Assembly (NCBI GenBank): GCA_028687035.1
Contig: JAQUAX010000016.1
Location: 17,419 to 81,418 of the forward strand
From: Dechloromonas sp.
GTDB taxonomy: Bacteria; Pseudomonadota; Gammaproteobacteria; Burkholderiales; Rhodocyclaceae
Length of the DNA: 64,000 bases
Direction: 5' to 3'
Both the position numbers and the translations under genes were made by a program. Positions 46,443-54,683 of this stretch are shown here, piece after piece (within the stretch, counting starts at the first letter, position 1; every line of letters starts with the position of its first letter). Under the pieces are notes generated by a model. That model saw nothing but the letters and a program-made list of their open reading frames with translations, did no database searches and was not told where the DNA came from.

Positions 46443-46868
46443 ATGAAACCTTCCACGGCACTCTCCGCTTTTCTTTTCGCTTGCTTCGTCAATCTGGCGT
46501 CCGCTGCGGACGATCATAAGGGCCATGCCCACAACGAGAAGCCGGGCCAAGCGCACACCCATAATGCCAAGCCCCAGCACGATGGCGTCGTATCGGTCGT
46601 CAAGGACATCAACTATGAGCTGGTGGCGAAAGCTGATTCCATCACTCTCTACGTGACTGATCACGATCAGCCTGTCGATACCCGGAATGCGTCAGCTACC
46701 GTAACGCTCCTGTCCGCATCAGACAAGACCGAAGTCAAATTGCTGCCAGCCGGAGGTAACCAGTTGCGTGCCCAGGGGAGCTTCAAGGTCCAAGCCGGCA
46801 CAAAAGCTGTCGCCTTGGTCAAACTCGGCGACATGTCCGGTCAAAGTGTTCGTTTCGCCCTGAAGTAG
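46443..46868 (+). CDS. His-rich periplasmic protein of the czc cluster
   Basis: The 141-residue protein has a signal peptide (cleavage near ASAAD), then a His-rich stretch (HKGHAHNEKPGQAHTHNA) and a beta-rich domain (about 50-140, ELVAKADSITLYVTDHDQPV). The second part resembles small periplasmic domains that often accompany metal efflux genes. It probably binds metal in the periplasm and may deliver it to CzcB or buffer it. It lies 28 bp after czcD. Confidence 0.65.
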   Translation: MKPSTALSAFLFACFVNLASAADDHKGHAHNEKPGQAHTHNAKPQHDGVVSVVKDINYELVAKADSITLYVTDHDQPVDTRNASATVTLLSASDKTEVKLLPAGGNQLRAQGSFKVQAGTKAVALVKLGDMSGQSVRFALK

Positions 46869-46871
46869 ACG

Positions 46872-47012
46872 ATGGTCACCGCACCGCCCACTCGTTCACT
46901 GACCGCCCGGACAAGGCGTGCAATGCATAGCGTGGGCGATGCGTTTCCACAGATTCATTTGCTGACCGATCCCGAGGTGCTGGCTGGTTTCGAGGACGGC
47001 TCCCGATGTTGA
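46872..47012 (+). CDS. Possible 46-aa peptide or gene remnant
   Basis: An ATG at 46872 opens a frame ending at TGA 47010-47012. The product has an Arg-rich start and then DAFPQIHLLTDPEVLAGFED. The latter part resembles the start of FAD-linked oxidases such as D-lactate or glycolate oxidase (LTDPEVL...), so this may be a remnant left by rearrangement. No strong ribosome-binding site is seen. The rest of 46869-47091 shows nothing else. Confidence 0.3.
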   Translation: MVTAPPTRSLTARTRRAMHSVGDAFPQIHLLTDPEVLAGFEDGSRC

Positions 47013-47091
47013 TTCAAGCAGTAATCAGCGTCCAGCCTGAAACTGGACACAGCCAACAGCCCCACAGCCGTATTTCGTCCAAGGAGTTTCT

Positions 47092-47703
47092 ATGCCTGTG
47101 ATTTCGCCCGTATTCCCTGTTATGCAGGTAGAAACTGTTGGAAATGCTGCACCTAGTGCGTCGGATACAGGTGAAGCCAAAGGTTCAACGGCATTCTCAA
47201 GCATTCTTGAAAACGCTATTTCACGTTCTGCGGCTGCCAACGGTGCGCCAAGCAGCAATATCGACCCCACCGGAAAATTGACTCTTGGTGCACCCCATCC
47301 ATCTCATTTACCCGCAAATAAAAACGAGGATTTTCAACAAAAAATGCTCGGAATCAGGGCTTATAGGCAGCAAATTCTCGCATCCAACATCGCCAACGCA
47401 GACACTCCTGGCTACAACGCGGTTGACATTGATATTGCCGAGGCTGCTGGTGGTGATCAATCCCCTCCTCTTAAGCTAAATGCTTCCTCGCCCGGGCATT
47501 TGAAGGGTAATTCTTCTTGGCAGTCACCACCCGTAAATCTTAAGTACCATGTTCCCTACCAAGCAGCGCTTGACGGAAATACCGTCGAAATGGATGTTGA
47601 GCGCCAGAAAATCTCGGAGAATTCATTGATGTATCAATTCTCCCTTGATCGGGTTGGCGGTGAGTTCAAGCACATGAAAGAGTTATTTCAATCGCTGAAA
47701 TAA
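47092..47703 (+). CDS. Orphan FlgB-like flagellar rod protein with an N-terminal extension
   Basis: The 203-residue protein starts at an ATG preceded by AAGGAG. Residues about 85-203 match FlgB, the proximal rod protein: KMLGIRAYRQQILASNIAN, ADTPGYNAVDID, then the C-terminal ISENSLMYQFSLDRV. The first 80 residues (AFSSILENAISRSAAANG) are not part of normal FlgB, which is about 130 residues. A weak resemblance to the FliE helix is possible. No other flagellar gene is near; it sits inside the metal-resistance block. A real function in rod assembly is doubtful. Confidence 0.7.
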   Translation: MPVISPVFPVMQVETVGNAAPSASDTGEAKGSTAFSSILENAISRSAAANGAPSSNIDPTGKLTLGAPHPSHLPANKNEDFQQKMLGIRAYRQQILASNIANADTPGYNAVDIDIAEAAGGDQSPPLKLNASSPGHLKGNSSWQSPPVNLKYHVPYQAALDGNTVEMDVERQKISENSLMYQFSLDRVGGEFKHMKELFQSLK

Positions 47704-47854
47704 ATATTCTCTTTTGAGAGTCGGACTGAATCGCTCGAAGAACATTAGCCCATTGAGCACTATCAGCAAGCTGGTTTCTCAGCGAATATCAAATGATGGC
47801 CAAGGTATTGCTCCTCGGCCATCATCAAATTGGCAGAGTTTTCCTGGGGAAATA

Positions 47855-48232
47855 TCAACCGCCTCTGTACAAAGTCTCGTACTGCTTTTTTTCCTCCGGC
47901 GTCATTTCCAAAGATGGTGCAGGCGTATTGTGTTGAAGTTTATCGACGTGCTGCCATTTTCCATCACGGTAGGCATATTCATGAGGGATCAAAACCCAAC
48001 CTTGATCACCGCCAACATAACGATACTGGCCGTCAGCGCTAATAGGATTGCGCTTGAAATCCTCCAGCTCTTGTTGCACCTGTTTGACGGATTTGTTGCT
48101 CGAGTCATGTGCCGGGTGGAATTCTGCAGCCCCGCTCGGTTCGGTATGTATGACCGATTCGGCCAATACCTGACTAGAAAGTGCCAATCCGGCACAAAGA
48201 ACGGGGATGGAAAGTGCTTGTTTGACGTTCAT
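47855..48232 (-). CDS. Small secreted protein, possibly DUF4148 family
   Basis: The ATG at 48232 has AAGGAG upstream and gives 125 residues, beginning with a signal peptide (SIPVLCAGLALSSQVLAE). The mature part has KSVKQVQQELEDFKRNP, which resembles the KSRAEVQAEL segment of the periplasmic DUF4148 family common in betaproteobacteria, then DGQYRYVGGDQGWVLIPH. It is divergent from the czcRS pair and may share its regulatory region. Role unknown; expression in response to metal is a guess from position. Confidence 0.6.
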   Translation of the reverse strand: MNVKQALSIPVLCAGLALSSQVLAESVIHTEPSGAAEFHPAHDSSNKSVKQVQQELEDFKRNPISADGQYRYVGGDQGWVLIPHEYAYRDGKWQHVDKLQHNTPAPSLEMTPEEKKQYETLYRGG

Positions 48233-48377
48233 GATAGAACTCCTTCTTTGATGTTTCTGCTCATCGGGTTTGAAGCATGCCGAACAACAGAACGGCATGA
48301 ACAAACTATAAAAAATGAGCACTGACAGAACGCCAACGGGAAGTTTACAAAATTGACATCTTTCGATTCGTGAAAAA

Positions 48378-49061
48378 ATGAAACTATTGGTTGTCGAGGA
48401 TGAACAAAAGCTTGCCCAGTACCTGCAAAAGGGATTGAGTACCGCGGGCTTTGTCGTTGACCTTGCACACGACGGTGTTACTGGACTTCACATGAGTCTG
48501 GAGTTCGATTACGCAGCCATCGTTCTCGACTCGATGTTGCCGGGCATGGATGGGCTCTCTTTACTTGCCGCCCTGCGCACCAAAAAGCAAACGCCCGTCT
48601 TGATGCTGACGGCGCTTGGCAAAGTGGAAGACCGGGTCAACGGTCTGCAAACCGGAGCAGATGACTATCTGGTCAAGCCATTCGCTTTCTCTGAACTGAT
48701 TGCACGTATCCAGGGCCTACTTCGCCGTTCGGCACCGCATCAGCCAGAAGCCCAATCGAACCGGCTGTCACTACACAATCTTGAAATGGACTTGGTACGC
48801 CGTAAGGTTTCCAGGGACGGTCAGCGTATCGATCTGAGCGCAAAGGAATTCCTGCTGCTTTCGTTGTTTCTCAGAAAGCAAGGAGAGGTATTGTCTAGAA
48901 CGGAGATCGCCGAACAGGTCTGGGACATGAACTTCGATAGCAATACTAATGTGGTTGAAGTTGCGATCAAAAGACTTCGCGCCAAGATGGACACCCCGTT
49001 TGAAACTCACTTATTACACACCGTGCGAGGCATGGGGTATGTCCTCGAAATGCGCGAATGA
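48378..49061 (+). CDS. czcR: CzcR-like OmpR-family response regulator
   Basis: The 227-residue regulator has a receiver with EDE near the start, phospho-Asp in VLDSMLPGMDG near residue 51 and LVKPFAF near 101. A winged-helix domain follows (about 130-225, LSAKEFLLLSLFLRKQGEV and VEVAIKRLRAKMD). It overlaps its kinase gene by 4 bp. Its position in the czc block suggests control of czcCBA or neighbouring genes in response to zinc, cobalt or cadmium. Confidence 0.85.
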   Translation: MKLLVVEDEQKLAQYLQKGLSTAGFVVDLAHDGVTGLHMSLEFDYAAIVLDSMLPGMDGLSLLAALRTKKQTPVLMLTALGKVEDRVNGLQTGADDYLVKPFAFSELIARIQGLLRRSAPHQPEAQSNRLSLHNLEMDLVRRKVSRDGQRIDLSAKEFLLLSLFLRKQGEVLSRTEIAEQVWDMNFDSNTNVVEVAIKRLRAKMDTPFETHLLHTVRGMGYVLEMRE

Positions 49062-50389
49062 AACTCAGCATGCCAATAAGCCAAACACTTAGCGGTCGCC
49101 TTATACGCTGGCTTGCGTCATTAAGTTTGTTTGTTCTCGGATGCTTGTGTTTCGGAGTCTTCTTCTTGATCAAAGCCAACCTTGAAGCACAACAGAACTT
49201 GCGCTTTGAAAAGCTCACGACTGCAATTCTGCATCTATTCGAGGAAACGCCAGGGCACCTGCAAGTCGGAGCGCTAGAACACGACCTGGAAGATCTCCTG
49301 AAGGTCAATCGGGATATCCATCTTAGGTTACTGGACGAGAACGGCGAGGTTCGCTTCAGTTCACAGCCGGGCGTATCGCCAGCACGGGCACGCTCTTACT
49401 CGTTTGCACTTCCTGCGGAAGCCCAAAAGACCAGCCATGCGATCGCAGAACTGACTCTTGATACTGGCCCCGACAAAGTGATTCTGGATCGCTTGGCAGC
49501 CATTCTCTGGGGCGCTGCGCTGATTGGCAGTGCAGCAATCACTCTGGGTGGCTACTTGATTGTCTATTTTGGATTGGCTCCCATTCGGAGGCTGGCTGAG
49601 CAAACACATAACCTTGCAATCCTGTCCCTCGACAAGCGTCTGGCAACGGAAGGGATTCCCGCCGAGTTGCAAGTTCTTGTAGACCAGTTCAATGATTTAC
49701 TGAATCGATTGGAGAAGGCATATCAGCAACTAGAGGCATTTAATGCTGATGTAGCGCACGAATTGCGAACCCCGCTGGCAAACATTATTGCTAACAGTGA
49801 ACTGGCCCTGAGAAGCAAAAATAATGATGAAGGATTGCGCGACTGTATCGCTTCAAATCTCGAGGAAATGCAGAGATTGTCCGGCATCGTTAATGACATG
49901 CTTTTCCTGTCACAAGTAGACAGAGGAGCAAAAGCCCGACGAATGCCCCTACAAAGTCTTGCCAAACTATGTGCAGAAGTTGCCGATTACTACGAAGCAG
50001 TGTTGATTGATTCCAGCCTTCAATGTTTGATCGAAGGTGATGCTTCAGGCCAATTTGATGCAGCGTTGTTGAGGCGGGCGTTATCCAATCTCCTGAACAA
50101 TGCAGCCAGGCACGCCGATTGCGGGAGTGCAATTGTGATCCGAATAAAACCTGAAGCTACAGGCCAACTCGGACTCTCGGTTATCAATCGAGGCGAACCG
50201 ATTCCTTCGGCGACTCTACCTCATATTTTTGATCGCTTTTTTCGAGCAGACATTTCGCGCCCTCATGGTCACCAGAATCATGGGCTTGGTCTTGCCATCG
50301 TCAGCGCAATTGCCAGAATGCATGATGGAGGGGCATTCGCAAGATCCGCACATGGTGAGACCGAAATAGGCATACGACTATCCCGCTAA
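49058..50389 (+). CDS. czcS: CzcS-like heavy-metal sensor histidine kinase
   Basis: The 443-residue kinase has membrane helices near residues 15-38 and 150-172 with a periplasmic sensor between them, then a HAMP segment and HisKA (AFNADVAHELRTPLANI, His near 234). The ATPase domain has NLLNNAARHADCG and HGLGLAIVSAIA, and reads through PHIFDRFFRAD. Architecture and length match the CusS/CzcS group of heavy-metal sensors. It is coupled to the regulator by an ATGA overlap. Confidence 0.86.
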   Translation: MKLSMPISQTLSGRLIRWLASLSLFVLGCLCFGVFFLIKANLEAQQNLRFEKLTTAILHLFEETPGHLQVGALEHDLEDLLKVNRDIHLRLLDENGEVRFSSQPGVSPARARSYSFALPAEAQKTSHAIAELTLDTGPDKVILDRLAAILWGAALIGSAAITLGGYLIVYFGLAPIRRLAEQTHNLAILSLDKRLATEGIPAELQVLVDQFNDLLNRLEKAYQQLEAFNADVAHELRTPLANIIANSELALRSKNNDEGLRDCIASNLEEMQRLSGIVNDMLFLSQVDRGAKARRMPLQSLAKLCAEVADYYEAVLIDSSLQCLIEGDASGQFDAALLRRALSNLLNNAARHADCGSAIVIRIKPEATGQLGLSVINRGEPIPSATLPHIFDRFFRADISRPHGHQNHGLGLAIVSAIARMHDGGAFARSAHGETEIGIRLSR

Positions 50390-50472
50390 TGCGCCAATGG
50401 TTGCTTACCAAGCATTAGGGTTTCCGGTCTCGGAGAATCCGGCGATGACAGCAACAGTTATAGTGACCAGGA

Positions 50473-50580
50473 TATAATCCACCCTGTCATTGGGGAGTAG
50501 CCTCTCTTCGCATTGAAGAGGCTTACGTCAACACACTTGCCGGCCACGGCATGGCGTAAGCGGTTTCTGTACTTGGCAAG
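50473..50580 (+). ncRNA. yybP-ykoY manganese riboswitch
   Basis: The aptamer carries the conserved GGGGAGTAGCC element (from about 50492) and GTCAACACACTTG (from about 50527), the two halves of the Mn-binding four-way junction, with a GAAGAGG stem between them and closing GGCGTAAGC pairing. TATAAT at 50473-50478 lies about 8 bases before the expected RNA start. This riboswitch class turns on Mn exporters such as MntP and GDT1-family proteins, exactly the gene type found downstream. Confidence 0.82.
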
Positions 50581-50583
50581 ACC

Positions 50584-50628
50584 ATTGACCACCCTACCTC
50601 CCAAGGCCGGAGAGGTAGGGTGGTCAAT
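50584..50628 (+). promoter_or_regulatory. Expression-platform hairpin of the Mn riboswitch
   Basis: A perfect 17-bp inverted repeat (50584-50600 with 50612-50628; loop of 11) lies between the aptamer and the GDT1 start codon. No long T-run follows at once, so it may act as a terminator-like or start-blocking stem that metal binding disrupts. It could also be formed by the ribosome-site region, which lies just downstream. Confidence 0.65.
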
Positions 50629-50654
50629 TGGAAATCTCCGGCCAGGACTATGAA

Positions 50655-51230
50655 ATGGAAGCCTTCCTCGTATCGACGGGCATCGTTGCCCTCGCTGAAA
50701 TTGGCGACAAGACCCAACTGCTTGCCTTCATCCTGGCAGCCAAGTTCCGCAAGCCTATCCCCATCATTGTTGGCATCTTGCTCGCCACGCTTGCCAATCA
50801 TGCTTTCGCCGGTGCCCTGGGTTCCTGGATTACCTCCATGGTGGCCCCGGAAACAATGCGCTGGGTACTTGGTCTTTCGTTTTTAGGGATGGCTATCTGG
50901 ACCCTCATCCCGGACAAACTCGACGAGGACGAGGCGAAGCTAGCCAAGTACGGCGTATTCGGAACGACGCTCATCGCGTTCTTCCTAGCCGAGATGGGCG
51001 ACAAAACCCAAGTGGCCACGGTTGCGCTGACTGCGCAGTATCACGCTTTCTTCTCCGTCGTTACCGGCACCACCTTGGGAATGATGATTGCTAATGTGCC
51101 CGCTGTGCTTTTGGGGGACAAGATTGCCCACAAAATGCCTATCCGGATTGTCCATTCCGTTGCCGCAGGAATTTTTGCCATCCTCGGGATTGCAACTCTT
51201 CTGGGCGCAGGGGAATCTCTCGGCCTTTAG
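50655..51230 (+). CDS. TMEM165/GDT1-family (UPF0016) manganese exporter
   Basis: The ATG at 50655 gives 191 residues; an earlier start in the same frame lies inside the riboswitch hairpin. Two copies of the family's ion-binding signature are present in inverted halves: ALAEIGDKTQLL near residue 16 and FLAEMGDKTQVA near 116. About six membrane helices are predicted. Bacterial members export Mn2+, and the riboswitch upstream supports that here. It is convergent with the cadA gene. Confidence 0.88.
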   Translation: MEAFLVSTGIVALAEIGDKTQLLAFILAAKFRKPIPIIVGILLATLANHAFAGALGSWITSMVAPETMRWVLGLSFLGMAIWTLIPDKLDEDEAKLAKYGVFGTTLIAFFLAEMGDKTQVATVALTAQYHAFFSVVTGTTLGMMIANVPAVLLGDKIAHKMPIRIVHSVAAGIFAILGIATLLGAGESLGL

Positions 51231-51257
51231 AAGCGATTCACACCCGTATTTTTCTCG

Positions 51258-53519
51258 TCACGAATGTGACGCCTGACCACGGTCGAACTTGCGATCTCTG
51301 AGAAGCCGCAGCCCGTTGAACACCACCAGCAAGCTGGCCCCCATGTCGGCAAATACCGCCATCCACATCGTGGCGTGATCGAAGAGGGCCAGCAGCAGGA
51401 AAACGAATTTGATGCCCAGGGCCAGGGTGATGTTCTGCCAGAGCACGGAATGCGTTTGCATGGACAGGCGGATAGTCTCCGGCACACGCCGCAGATCGTC
51501 GTTCATGATGACCACGTCGGCCGCCTCCATGGCGGTATGGGTGCCAGCGCTACCCATGGCAAAACCGATATCCGCCGTTGCAAGTGCAGGCGCATCGTTG
51601 ATACCGTCCCCCACCATGGCCACGGGGTCGCCGACGCTGGCCAGCGCACGGATGGAATCCAGCTTTTCTTCTGGCAACAGATTCGCGCGCACATCTTGAA
51701 TGCCAGCCTGTGCGGCAATGCTTGATGCAGTTGCGGGGTTATCTCCGGTCAGCATGACAGGGGTCACGCCAAGCTTCAGCATCTCCCCGATGGCTTCCTG
51801 AGAACTCGCCTTGATGGTGTCCGCAACAGCGAACATGACCAAGACTGTTTCCCGGTTGGCCAATATGGCGACGGTACGTCCCTGACGCTCATGCTCGAAC
51901 AGGAGCGCTTCCAGTTCCGGAGAACACTGATCACGGTCGTGAATCCAGCGATGGTTACCCAGCACGTAATCGTGTCCGGCGATCGTCCCAAAGACACCAC
52001 GCCCAGCCTCGGCGCCAAAGTCTTGCACGTCCATTTGCTCGGGCAGTGCCAGCCCAGTGGCCACAGCCTTGGACACCGGATGGTCAGAGCGTCCGGCCAA
52101 GGCGAACGCAATGCGCAAGACATCGGGTTCGGGGAGAGCCTTGGAGAGAATGACTTGAGCGACGAGTTTGGGGCGCCCCTCAGTGACCGTGCCAGTCTTA
52201 TCCAGCGCCACCGCCTTGAGTTTCCGGGCCTCCTCCAGGTACGCGCCACCCTTTATCAGAATGCCGCGTCGCGCCGCAGCAGCCAAGCCGCTGACCACCG
52301 TAACCGGGGTCGAAATGACGAGGGCGCAAGGACAGGCAATGACCAGCATGACCAGTGCCTTGTAGAGGCTGGCCATCCAGGTCCACCCCGACGCCAAGGG
52401 ACCGACAAGTGCGACACCTACGGCCAGGACAAAAACTCCAGGCGTGTAGATGGCAGCAAAACGGTCAACAAACCGCTGCGTGGGTGCGCGCGAACCCTGG
52501 GCTTCCTCAACGGCATGAATGATGCGGGCCAGCACGGTATCGCTCGCCGGGGCCGTCACCTCAAACTCCAATGCGCTGCTTTGATTGATGGTGCCAGCAA
52601 ATACCTCGTCGCCCGGTCCCTTCTCAATAGGCATACTTTCGCCGGTCACCGGGGACTGGTCGACCGCGCTGTTGCCTAAGGTAACTTTGCCGTCCAGTGC
52701 AAAACGCTCACCAGGACGGACACGGACTATCTGGCCCACCTGGATTTCCTTGGCCAGAATTTGAAGCCACGAGCCATTCGGTTGACGCACCTCAGCCTGC
52801 TGTGGCGATAACTCGAGGAGGCTCTTGATAGCGTTGCGAGCGCGGTCCACTGCACGGGCTTCAATGAGTTCGGCAATCGCGTAAAGCGCCATCACCATCG
52901 CCGCTTCCGGCCATTCGCCAATCACGAAGGCACCTGCCACGGCGACCGACATCAGTGCGTTGATATTGAGCTGCCCACGCAGGATAGCCGCCAGTCCCTT
53001 CTTGAAGACGGAAAGCCCCGACAACGCGATGGCCACTCCCGCAATGCCCATACCCACCAGCTTCCAGACAAGGGTTTCGGGAGCAACGTAAGCGACCGCC
53101 TCGGCAACAATGGCGACCAGGAGAGCCGCGATAGGTTGCACGAACTGATTACGGCTCTGTGGCGCCGAATCAACGCTTGATTCTTCCGTAAGGAGTTCCG
53201 AATCGAAACCAGCCTTCTTGAGGGCTGCTTGAATATCCGACCACGCATCCGTCGGCACATCGAGGCTCAAGGTTCGAGCCGCCAGGTCAAACGACAAGCG
53301 ACGGATAGCGGGAAATTGCTCCAGCACACGACGAATTTGCGCTTCTTCCGTCGGGCAGTCCATCGCAGGAACCTGTAGAAGAAGTTGCCCTAAAGCGGCC
53401 CTTTGCTGCGGACCAGAACCGTCCGCTGGCTTGGCAGAGGCATTGCAGGCGTGGTTACAGCCGCAGCTGTGTTCATCAGGATGCGCGTTCAAGTTTTTTG
53501 CTTCGTGTTGAGCAGACAT
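51258..53519 (-). CDS. cadA: Cd/Zn/Pb-exporting P1B-type ATPase (CadA/ZntA)
   Basis: From the ATG at 53519, preceded by GGGAG, the protein has 753 residues. A Cys/His-rich N-terminus (EHSCGCNHACNA) is followed by an HMA-like domain with MDCPTEE near 55. Then come the membrane segments with CPC in the helix-6 motif ACPCALVISTPV, the phosphorylation loop DKTGTVTEG, and the hinge GDGINDAPALA. The CPC motif and cytoplasmic HMA fit Zn/Cd/Pb export. Its promoter is the CadR-regulated one at 53560-53590. Confidence 0.93.
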   Translation of the reverse strand: MSAQHEAKNLNAHPDEHSCGCNHACNASAKPADGSGPQQRAALGQLLLQVPAMDCPTEEAQIRRVLEQFPAIRRLSFDLAARTLSLDVPTDAWSDIQAALKKAGFDSELLTEESSVDSAPQSRNQFVQPIAALLVAIVAEAVAYVAPETLVWKLVGMGIAGVAIALSGLSVFKKGLAAILRGQLNINALMSVAVAGAFVIGEWPEAAMVMALYAIAELIEARAVDRARNAIKSLLELSPQQAEVRQPNGSWLQILAKEIQVGQIVRVRPGERFALDGKVTLGNSAVDQSPVTGESMPIEKGPGDEVFAGTINQSSALEFEVTAPASDTVLARIIHAVEEAQGSRAPTQRFVDRFAAIYTPGVFVLAVGVALVGPLASGWTWMASLYKALVMLVIACPCALVISTPVTVVSGLAAAARRGILIKGGAYLEEARKLKAVALDKTGTVTEGRPKLVAQVILSKALPEPDVLRIAFALAGRSDHPVSKAVATGLALPEQMDVQDFGAEAGRGVFGTIAGHDYVLGNHRWIHDRDQCSPELEALLFEHERQGRTVAILANRETVLVMFAVADTIKASSQEAIGEMLKLGVTPVMLTGDNPATASSIAAQAGIQDVRANLLPEEKLDSIRALASVGDPVAMVGDGINDAPALATADIGFAMGSAGTHTAMEAADVVIMNDDLRRVPETIRLSMQTHSVLWQNITLALGIKFVFLLLALFDHATMWMAVFADMGASLLVVFNGLRLLRDRKFDRGQASHS

Positions 53520-53559
53520 CTGCAGTCTCCCGTGGCAAGTTGCAAGTATTGATACCCTC

Positions 53560-53590
53560 ATTAAAATCCCTGGAGTGGCTACAGGGTCAA
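53560..53590 (-). promoter_or_regulatory. MerR-type promoter of cadA with CadR operator
   Basis: Read on the minus strand: -35 TTGACC (53585-53590), then a 19-bp spacer, then -10 TTTAAT (53560-53565). The spacer contains the dyad CCCTG...CAGGG (53568-53586). An over-long 19-bp spacer filled by a dyad is diagnostic of promoters that MerR-family proteins activate by untwisting DNA. It drives cadA and lies between cadA and cadR. Confidence 0.85.
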
Positions 53591-53627
53591 GCCTAGAATA
53601 CAGACATGTTTCAAGCAGGAGACCGAG

Positions 53628-54086
53628 ATGCGTATTGGTGAACTATCCAAGGCGACCGGGGTGGATGTCGAAACCATCCGCTACTACGAGAAGGCACAGT
53701 TACTGAGCGCTCCAACGCGCAGCGACAACGGCTACCGCACCTACACCCAAGCCCATTTGGAACGCCTCGCTTTCATTCGCCATTGCCGGGCGCTCGACAT
53801 TCCCTTGGCTGACGTGCAGCGTTTGCTGTCCTTCGTCGACAGTCCGCAATCTGATTGCGGGGAAATCGACCTGCTCATTGACGCGCAACTTGCCAAGGTT
53901 AGAGCCCGTCTGGCCAGCATGCAGGCCCTGGAACGCCAACTGGTTGCCTTACGCGGTCAGTGTTCGGCACCTCATAGCGCCTCGGAGTGCGGCATCCTGC
54001 ATGAACTCGTGGCAGCAGCACATGGTGAAGCTTGCGCCTGTCACCGGGGGACCAAGGAAGTTCAAGCGTGGAGCAAGTCGGGATGA
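53628..54086 (+). CDS. cadR: Cd(II)/Pb(II)-responsive MerR-family regulator CadR
   Basis: The 152-residue regulator has an N-terminal MerR helix-turn-helix (MRIGELSKATGVDVETIRYYE), split here as RIGELSKATGV and ETIRYYEKAQLL. A long dimerisation helix follows. The metal-binding Cys residues appear at SDCGEIDL near 85 and in the C-terminal GQCSAPH and SECGIL, with a further CACH near the end, the pattern seen in CadR/PbrR rather than ZntR. AGGAGACCGAG precedes the ATG. It is divergent from cadA, the gene it is expected to activate when cadmium, lead or zinc binds. Confidence 0.9.
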   Translation: MRIGELSKATGVDVETIRYYEKAQLLSAPTRSDNGYRTYTQAHLERLAFIRHCRALDIPLADVQRLLSFVDSPQSDCGEIDLLIDAQLAKVRARLASMQALERQLVALRGQCSAPHSASECGILHELVAAAHGEACACHRGTKEVQAWSKSG

Positions 54087-54158
54087 ACGACCCCCTTGAA
54101 AACTGTAGATGACACCCCATTATGACCAAGGCAATTCCCAACCTCAAAGGAAATGACC

Positions 54159-54449
54159 ATGGCAGATTTTTGCATCACAGCAGTCAGGTACAACGAAGAT
54201 CGCAGCCACATTGAATATGTGCGCGTGAACGAAGAAAAACCGGAAAAAATCGGGACAAACCGAACGGTTTCGCGAGCATTCGTGGCAGACCTCATCCGAC
54301 TCGGTAAAGCAACGTTCCAAACTAGGACGAAAACCCCTGAAGGCAAGTGGAAGCGTGGTGCTCCAGTCCACCTCATTGAAGAGATTTACCTGACGACCGA
54401 CAGAAACAGTACCAAGCGGGACAACTTGGGGAACCTGCCGGAGTTCTAA
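54159..54449 (+). CDS. DUF3892 family protein
   Basis: The chosen ATG at 54159 has AAAGG eight bases upstream and gives 96 residues. The protein is small and soluble, with ADFCITAVRYNEDRSHIEYV near the start and TKTPEGKWKRGAPVHLI in the middle, matching the DUF3892 family of unknown function. It stands between the metal block and the defence genes, with a 234-bp stretch after it in which I see no gene. Confidence 0.65.
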   Translation: MADFCITAVRYNEDRSHIEYVRVNEEKPEKIGTNRTVSRAFVADLIRLGKATFQTRTKTPEGKWKRGAPVHLIEEIYLTTDRNSTKRDNLGNLPEF

Positions 54450-54683
54450 TCAGCGTCACCGACACTTCCCAAGTGCCCGGTAGCATCCCCTGCTTTTGAA
54501 GAGAATCTTTGATAGTGGTCTTGGTGACGTTTCAGGGACAATCATCGACATGTTGCAGCCATGGTATGGCCACGGGTAACGTTGCCGAGTGCTCTCGCTC
54601 CTGACAGTCCATTCGATTGGCATTGGATCAGCAGTACTGGCATGCTACCCTTTCAAGCCTCTGCGACGCCCTTCACCCCATCG

